Shown: piece by piece, positions 25,360-29,972 of the stretch
How positions within the stretch are numbered: position 1 is the first letter of the stretch
How the letters are laid out: every line of letters starts with the position of its first letter
NCBI GenBank assembly: GCA_900550525.1
Contig: URSN01000010.1
Span: forward strand, 1-29,972
DNA length: 29,972 nt
Direction: 5' to 3'
Origin: an uncultured Eubacteriales bacterium
GTDB taxonomy: Bacteria > Bacillota > Clostridia > Christensenellales > CAG-138
Made by a program: the position numbers and the translations under genes
The notes under the pieces: model-generated
What the model was told of the DNA's origin: nothing
What the model saw: only the letters and a program-made list of their open reading frames with translations
Database searches by the model: none

Positions 25360-26145
25360 TTGAGATACAACATTCAAAAAATCAGAGACTTGTCCATACT
25401 CCCGCTGTCGGACGGACAGCAGCTGGTGATCGCCTGCGACTCCAATGCTTCCGTCGGGGAAAAGCCGGCGGATTATCACAAGTGCGCCTATGAAGAGGCT
25501 GCGGTGAGCGCCTTGAAGGTTCCGATGATGGAGGTTATCGCTACCGGAGCAGAGCCGATGATCGTCGTGAACAATCTGTGTGTGGAGATGGAGGGTACAG
25601 GAAAGCGCATCATTGAGATCATGCGCAAAGAGCTCGAGCGGCATGAATATACCTCAAGCGTCCAACTCACCGGCAGCACTGAGGACAATATGCCCACAAC
25701 GCAAACCGGGATCGGCGTTACCGTTATCGGGATGCTTTCATCGGAACGCTCCCGCATCGGCCATACACAGCCGGATGACTGCATCGTCTGCGTTGGGAAA
25801 CCACGCAGTGGGGTGGAAAAATATTACAGCGAATTCCAGACGGATGTTGCAAACATCGGAACGGTAAAACGGCTGGTGCGGGAGCAGTTTGTGCATGAGA
25901 TTTTGCCTGTCGGCTCAAAAGGCGCGCGCTATGAGGCCGAGCAGCTCTGCATCACGTCCGGCCTGTGCTTTGCGCCTGTTGATAGCCCAATTGATCTGCA
26001 AACATCCGCAGGTTCATCCACCGCGGTCCTGTGCAGCATCAGGGAAAATGACTTTGAGAGACTTCGCGCTGCCATGACCTGTCCCTGCTGCATAATTGGT
26101 TTTGCACAAAGAAAGATTGATAAGGAGACGAAAGAATGCCAGTAA
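25360..26145 (+). CDS. PurM/AIR synthase-like protein (possible nucleoside kinase)
   Basis: This 261-residue protein is of the PurM/ThiL/SelD-like superfamily. The N-terminal phosphate/metal segment CDSNASVGEKPAD is at residues 26-38. VSALKVPMMEVIATGAEPM and TGSTEDNMPTTQTGIGVTVI follow, with a small C-terminal subdomain. It is shorter than AIR synthase (~340) and sits far from purine synthesis genes. Single-domain AIR-synthase-like proteins include CblS, a kinase that phosphorylates the nucleoside alpha-ribazole. By analogy this protein could phosphorylate the imported nucleoside ahead of PsuG, but that is inference. The start is TTG 25360 with AAAGGA 6 nt upstream, and a longer upstream frame overlapping psuG is rejected. 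It overlaps the next gene by 10 nt. Confidence 0.7.
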   Translation: MRYNIQKIRDLSILPLSDGQQLVIACDSNASVGEKPADYHKCAYEEAAVSALKVPMMEVIATGAEPMIVVNNLCVEMEGTGKRIIEIMRKELERHEYTSSVQLTGSTEDNMPTTQTGIGVTVIGMLSSERSRIGHTQPDDCIVCVGKPRSGVEKYYSEFQTDVANIGTVKRLVREQFVHEILPVGSKGARYEAEQLCITSGLCFAPVDSPIDLQTSAGSSTAVLCSIRENDFERLRAAMTCPCCIIGFAQRKIDKETKECQ

Positions 26146-27089
26146 AGGATATTGAATTTCAAAGCGTTGAAGACGTGATCCAACAGATCAGGGATATGAA
26201 CGTGAAGGGCGGGAGCCCCTTCGGACGAGCTGCCGCCTGGGCGTTTCGCCTGTGCTGCGAGCAGGAAAAATTCCCTGACCGCGAATCATTTTACGCGCGC
26301 CTTGAAGACATAGCGCAGCAGATGATCGCGCTCAAACCTACAATGGCTACGATAGAAAACGTCTGGCGCCTGGTCACTCTTGCGTTTGGCAGCATGCCGC
26401 AAGACGCCCGGCCGGAAGAGATCGCCGAAGCGGTGCGAAATGTCTGCCTGCGCATCATAGAACATTCCTTCGCTGCGGTGGACGCGCTTGGCCGTTTTGG
26501 TTCCCACCTGATTTTTGACGGCGCTACCGTTATGATGCACAGCTATTCGAGCGCGCTGATGAGCGTATTCGAGCACGCAGCGCGGGGTGGGAAAACATTT
26601 CAGGTCATTTGCACGGAATCGCGTCCGCTGCGCGAATCACGCCTTGCAGTCAAGATGCTGCGCGATATGGACGTTAAGGTTACGTATATTACTGACGCAG
26701 AGATATGGGAATTTCTCCCCCATGCGGATCTGGTCATAATGGGCGCTGATACGATCGGATGGGATGGAAGCGTTGCAAATAAAATGGGCACGGCCATGGT
26801 CAGCCAACTTGCCCTTGCGTGCAAAAAACCGGTTTATATCGCTTCTGAACTGTTCAAGCTAGATCAACGCACGGCGGAAGGTATGCCCATCATGCTTGAG
26901 CGTCGCAGCCGTGACGAGGTCGTGGGAAGCGATGATTTTGAAGGCCGCGATGGCGTCGAGGTCATCAATCAGTTTTTCGACCTGACGCCGGCAAGCCAGA
27001 TCCGCGGCTTGATAACGGAGCTTGGAGTGATTGCGCCGGCAACGGTCTCCCTGTATTGGGACAGGGTGGAGAAAGAACTGCTTCAATAA
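26136..27089 (+). CDS. eIF2B/MtnA-like sugar-phosphate-binding protein, isomerase cysteine absent
   Basis: This 317-residue protein is of the eIF2B alpha/beta/delta family, which includes methylthioribose-1-phosphate and ribose-1,5-bisphosphate isomerases. The N-terminal helical domain (1-~115) is followed by the Rossmann-like domain with CTESRP (159-164), the GADTIGWDGSVANKMGT block (203-219) and YIASELFKLD. D205, the catalytic aspartate position, is present. The isomerase cysteine expected in a THC-x-S/T motif is replaced, because residues 135-138 read HSYS, as in eukaryotic eIF2B-alpha (HAYS). It may thus bind a sugar phosphate without the classical isomerisation, or use another chemistry. 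The ribosome site AAGGAG lies 8 nt before ATG 26136, and the start overlaps the AIR-synthase-like gene. Function is unknown. A role on ribose phosphate is suggested by the neighbours. Confidence 0.78.
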   Translation: MPVKDIEFQSVEDVIQQIRDMNVKGGSPFGRAAAWAFRLCCEQEKFPDRESFYARLEDIAQQMIALKPTMATIENVWRLVTLAFGSMPQDARPEEIAEAVRNVCLRIIEHSFAAVDALGRFGSHLIFDGATVMMHSYSSALMSVFEHAARGGKTFQVICTESRPLRESRLAVKMLRDMDVKVTYITDAEIWEFLPHADLVIMGADTIGWDGSVANKMGTAMVSQLALACKKPVYIASELFKLDQRTAEGMPIMLERRSRDEVVGSDDFEGRDGVEVINQFFDLTPASQIRGLITELGVIAPATVSLYWDRVEKELLQ

Positions 27090-27114
27090 ATTCGGCCTGA
27101 GCGAGGGAAAAACA

Positions 27115-28677
27115 ATGGAGCCAATCATCCAAATGCGGGGGATCACCATACGGTTTGGCGCGTTAACAGCGAACGACCACGTGGACTTTGATCTGTATCC
27201 TGGCGAAACGCATGCGCTCGTCGGAGAAAATGGCGCTGGGAAAACGACGCTCATGCGCATCTTGTATGGACAATATGAGATGGATGAGGGCGAAATCTTA
27301 ATCGATGGAAAGCCCTGCGCGTATCGGGTTTCCGGTGCGATGAAGCATGGAATCGCAATGGTTCACCAGAATTTCATGCAGATCGAGCAAATGTCCATCC
27401 TGGAAAACATCATCTTGGCGAATCCACCCGGAAGATTTGGATTGATCGACTACCGCCAGGCCCGAACCAAAGTCGAAAAGCTTTTAAAGCGGTTTTCATT
27501 ATCGGTTTCCCCCCATGCGATGATCGGTTCGCTGTGCGTCGGCGAGCGTCAGAAAGTTGAGATCATTAAGGCGCTGTATTTGGGCGCGCGCGTTTTGATT
27601 CTTGATGAACCGACGGCCGTTTTGACACCCCAGGAGACGGCGGAACTCTTCTTGATCATCGATGAGCTGAAAAGGGAAGGCAAGAGCATAGTATTCATTT
27701 CCCACAAACTCCGGGAAGTCATTGAGGTAGGAGACCGCATCACAGTGATTCGCTCCGGAATCGTTTCCGCAAAATTTCACCGCGGCGATGTGAACGAGAG
27801 CGATATCGCCCGCGCCATGATTGGCAAACAGGAGGTAGCGCTGCTTAAAAACACGCTCAAAACAAACATTGCCGACGTAGTCTGCAAAGCGAGGAACCTC
27901 TGGTATGTCGACGACCAGGGCGTGGCGCGCCTGAAGGATTTCTCGATGGACATCCATGCCGGAGAGATTTTGGGGATTGGCGGCGTGGAGGGGAACGGAC
28001 AGGCTGAACTGATCAACATACTGGTTGGGATGCTTGCGCCTTCGGCCGGAACGGTCGTGCTGGACGGAAAAGATATTTCACAGGCCAGCATTGAAACCAG
28101 AAGACGCTCAGGCCTGGGGTACATTTCAGATGATCGAATGAACGTTGGTCTGTGCATGGATGCGGATTTGGGAGCAAATATCATTTGCGGGCGGGAGCAG
28201 GACGAGCCCTTCAGCCGGCATGGGGTGCTGAACGTAAAAAAGATCGATGAATATGCAAAGCAAATAGTGGATGGGTTTGATATTCGCGGCGTAGGAGAAA
28301 AGGGAAGAATCAAAGGGATGTCCGGCGGCAATCTCCAAAAGATTGTTCTTGGCCGCGAAATGTCGAGGCGGCCCATTTTGCTCATTGCAGCGCAACCGAC
28401 CAGAGGCCTCGACATTGGGGCAATCAATTTTGTTCGGCAAAGGCTGCTGGAAGAAAAGAAACGCGGGACAGCCATTTTGCTGATCAGCGCAGATCTGGAG
28501 GAGCTTATGAGCCTCAGCGATCGAATACTGGTCATGTGCGGCGGCCGTTGTACCGGAGAAGTTGCAGATCCTGCGGCAGCCACCGAAGAAATGATTGGAT
28601 TGATGATGGGGGGCATCACACACACAGGGAGAAAGGAGGCTATCGATGGAGAAAAAGGGATTGCAGCGCAAGCTTGA
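27115..28677 (+). CDS. Nucleoside ABC transporter ATP-binding protein (YufO/NupO type)
   Basis: This 520-residue double ATPase powers a BmpA-type nucleoside importer. The first domain has Walker A GENGAGKTT (~38-46), signature LCVGERQK and Walker B LILDEPTAVL. The second has the degenerate Walker A GVEGNGQAEL, signature MSGGNLQK and LLIAAQPTRGLDIG, the pattern of the sugar/nucleoside importer group. Tandem domains with one weak site are normal here. ATG 27115 follows the eIF2B-like gene by 25 nt with a GAGGGAAA ribosome site, and the 3' end overlaps the permease gene by 32 nt. Relatives in Bacillus, Streptococcus and Lactococcus import purine and pyrimidine nucleosides. The substrate-binding lipoprotein is not in the window. 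Identification as this importer class is firm, but the nucleoside is not known. Confidence 0.9.
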   Translation: MEPIIQMRGITIRFGALTANDHVDFDLYPGETHALVGENGAGKTTLMRILYGQYEMDEGEILIDGKPCAYRVSGAMKHGIAMVHQNFMQIEQMSILENIILANPPGRFGLIDYRQARTKVEKLLKRFSLSVSPHAMIGSLCVGERQKVEIIKALYLGARVLILDEPTAVLTPQETAELFLIIDELKREGKSIVFISHKLREVIEVGDRITVIRSGIVSAKFHRGDVNESDIARAMIGKQEVALLKNTLKTNIADVVCKARNLWYVDDQGVARLKDFSMDIHAGEILGIGGVEGNGQAELINILVGMLAPSAGTVVLDGKDISQASIETRRRSGLGYISDDRMNVGLCMDADLGANIICGREQDEPFSRHGVLNVKKIDEYAKQIVDGFDIRGVGEKGRIKGMSGGNLQKIVLGREMSRRPILLIAAQPTRGLDIGAINFVRQRLLEEKKRGTAILLISADLEELMSLSDRILVMCGGRCTGEVADPAAATEEMIGLMMGGITHTGRKEAIDGEKGIAAQA

Positions 28678-29764
28678 CCGTAAAGCGTTTGGCGGCTTCT
28701 TAAACCCGGTGATCGCGGTTGCAATTGCGTTTATGGCGTCCGGTCTGGTCGTAGTGATCTCCGGCGGGAATCCAATAGAGGCTTACGGCGCAATTGCCGA
28801 TGGTGCATTTGGCAGCCCCGTCAGCATTCGCAATACGCTCAGATACACATTTCCCATTCTTTTGCTTGCGCTTTCGTTCAGTCTTTGCGACCGTTGCGGT
28901 TATTTCAATATTGGGCAGGAAGGACAGATGTATGGGGCGGTGCTGGCCGTCTGCTGGCTGCAACGCCTGTGCGGAGGGCTTCCAGCGCCGATTCTTGCAA
29001 TACTTATGATTCTCGGGGCCATGCTTGCAGCGGGAATAATGGCGTTGATTCCTGCCGCGTTGAAGTTTGTCCTGCACATCAACGAGGTCGTCATTGCGAT
29101 TTTGCTCAACTACCTGATCCTGTCGCTGCTCAACTATATGTTATTGTATAGCGATATTGCCTCGTCCGGCACATCGGTGCCCATGTCGCTTGACATTGGC
29201 CCTACGCTATCGCTCGCGCTCATTTTGGCGATGACGGTCGCAATACTGGTACTATATGCTCTGATTCTCAGAAATACGGTTCCGGGATTTCGCCTGCGAA
29301 TGGTCGGCAGCAATGTGTCGTTTGCAAAGATGTGCGGATTGCACGATATGCGGCTGATGCTTACCGTTTCGATGCTTGGCGGTGCGCTTGCCGGCCTTGC
29401 GGCGGCAGGCGAAGTGCTGGGCGTCTATCATAAGGTCTATAACGCATATGCGGACGGAATGGGTTTTATGGGCATGACGGCGGCGCTGATTGGAAAAGGG
29501 AATGCAATCGGTATGGCGCTCGGCTCACTGCTGCTGGGGGCGCTGCAGAGCGGGGCCGTAAATCTGTCGGTTATAACGGACACTCCGGCAGAGATGGTGC
29601 TTGTCGTTCGCGGATTTGTCATGCTGTTGGCCACGATCAATATCCTTCAATTCTTCTCTCGGTCAAGAAAACATAAATCGCATAGGGCAAGAAGGGGGAT
29701 TGCGGGGCGTTCGTTGGATCATGGAGCAGGACGCGACAATATGGAAAAGGAGAGGGCGTCGTAA
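28646..29764 (+). CDS. Nucleoside ABC transporter permease (YufP/NupP type)
   Basis: This is a 372-residue inner-membrane permease of the BPD_transp_2 family. Hydrophobic segments begin near 18 (NPVIAVAIAFMASGLVVVIS) and recur about nine times. The family signature YFNIGQEGQMYGAVLAVCWL lies near 91-110, and the later GMGFMGMTAALIGKGNAIGM element is also typical. The C-terminus is a basic cytosolic tail. ATG 28646 has an excellent AAAGGAGG ribosome site inside the end of the ATPase gene (32-nt overlap). Its stop overlaps the next permease start by 1 nt (TAATG). With the ATPase it would form half of a heteromeric permease, and the partner gene is broken in this window. Base use matches the rest of the accessory operon. 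Confidence 0.9.
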   Translation: MEKKGLQRKLDRKAFGGFLNPVIAVAIAFMASGLVVVISGGNPIEAYGAIADGAFGSPVSIRNTLRYTFPILLLALSFSLCDRCGYFNIGQEGQMYGAVLAVCWLQRLCGGLPAPILAILMILGAMLAAGIMALIPAALKFVLHINEVVIAILLNYLILSLLNYMLLYSDIASSGTSVPMSLDIGPTLSLALILAMTVAILVLYALILRNTVPGFRLRMVGSNVSFAKMCGLHDMRLMLTVSMLGGALAGLAAAGEVLGVYHKVYNAYADGMGFMGMTAALIGKGNAIGMALGSLLLGALQSGAVNLSVITDTPAEMVLVVRGFVMLLATINILQFFSRSRKHKSHRARRGIAGRSLDHGAGRDNMEKERAS

Positions 29765-29919
29765 TGGATATTACAACAATTCTTAGCACATCGGTCCGGC
29801 TCGCAGCGCCTGTTCTGTTGATTTCACTGGGAGGGCTGTTCGCGCTCAAGTGCAATATTTTCAATCTTGCGCTGGATGGGATCACGCTCTTTGGGGAGCC
29901 TGTGAAAAAATCTCTGTAA
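29764..29919 (+). pseudogene. Truncated second nucleoside permease (YufQ/NupQ type)
   Basis: The first ~44 codons read as the normal start of the partner permease: an amphipathic opening, then LAAPVLLISLGGLFALKCNI and FNLALDGITLFG, the equivalent of the family's NIALEGMMLIG motif. Immediately afterwards, near 29894, the similarity ends, and a frame of seven foreign codons (EPVKKSL) runs to a TAA at 29917. A normal member has about 300-320 residues and eight or more membrane segments, so the transporter made from this copy would lack its second permease. The rest of the gene, and any substrate-binding lipoprotein, may lie beyond the window if the break is an insertion. Confidence 0.8.
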
Positions 29920-29972
29920 ATACAGATCTTCTATGATAATTGCTGGGCTGAAGGCTAATCTGAGAGCTTTCA
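29894..29972. mobile_element. Possible end of an inserted element interrupting the permease gene
   Basis: The sequence from about 29894 is unrelated to the permease and noticeably AT-rich. It starts GGGAGCCTGTGAAAAAATC and contains a CTGTA-AA-TACAG inverted repeat at 29914-29925. A GAGCCTGTG-like start followed by an A-run resembles terminal inverted repeats of IS256-type elements in Clostridia. That is only a resemblance, because no transposase and no second end are visible. Alternatives are a deletion junction or an assembly join. Confidence 0.4.

Overview
The window looks like chromosome from a GC-rich member of the Clostridia (Bacillota), probably a strict anaerobe. The evidence is the Firmicutes-type gene order tilS-hpt-ftsH, a SpoIIIE/FtsK-type translocase, a YunB sporulation homologue, and good sigma-A promoters (TTGNNN-N17/18-TATAAT or TATACT) in otherwise very GC-rich DNA. 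No rRNA, tRNA or CRISPR array was seen. The order and family cannot be fixed from this sequence alone.

Region 1 (1-4.87 kb, minus strand) is a tightly coupled cluster, ftsK > rimO > pgsA > cinA, in which each downstream gene overlaps its predecessor by 4 nt, behind one promoter. Region 2 (4.9-6.7 kb, plus) holds a D-2-hydroxyacid dehydrogenase and a SIMPL-domain lipoprotein. Region 3 (6.8-8.54 kb, minus) is the wreck of a two-gene ABC exporter operon, carrying a nonsense codon, a frameshift and two large internal deletions. Region 4 (8.68-16.6 kb) is housekeeping: radC (minus), then tilS-hpt-ftsH, a PHP-domain phosphoesterase, yunB and prs. Region 5 (16.7-21.0 kb) holds a pseudouridine-5'-phosphate glycosidase gene (psuG copy 1, minus) divergent from a ROK sugar kinase, followed by a Nudix hydrolase, mutM and an endonuclease III-like gene (base-excision repair and nucleotide hydrolysis).

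Region 6 (21.1-29.97 kb) is the most interesting part. G+C falls visibly, to around half the bases by eye, and an apparently single plus-strand operon follows a divergently transcribed Crp/Fnr-type regulator. In order it encodes a YjjI-family glycyl radical enzyme, its YjjW-type radical SAM activase, a second PsuG, a PurM/AIR-synthase-like protein (possible nucleoside kinase), an eIF2B/MtnA-like protein without the isomerase cysteine, and a NupO/YufO-type nucleoside ABC transporter ATPase. A permease and the first 44 or so codons of a second permease come next. That last gene breaks off into unrelated sequence that may be the end of an insertion element.

Read together, region 6 looks like an anaerobic uptake-and-breakdown pathway for a nucleoside, plausibly pseudouridine or another modified nucleoside. 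The glycyl radical enzyme has no known reaction, and the usual PfkB-type PsuK kinase is absent from the visible operon. In E. coli, yjjI-yjjW also sits next to nucleoside catabolism genes (deoCABD), which supports a nucleoside- or pentose-linked role. The exact substrate and reaction remain inference.
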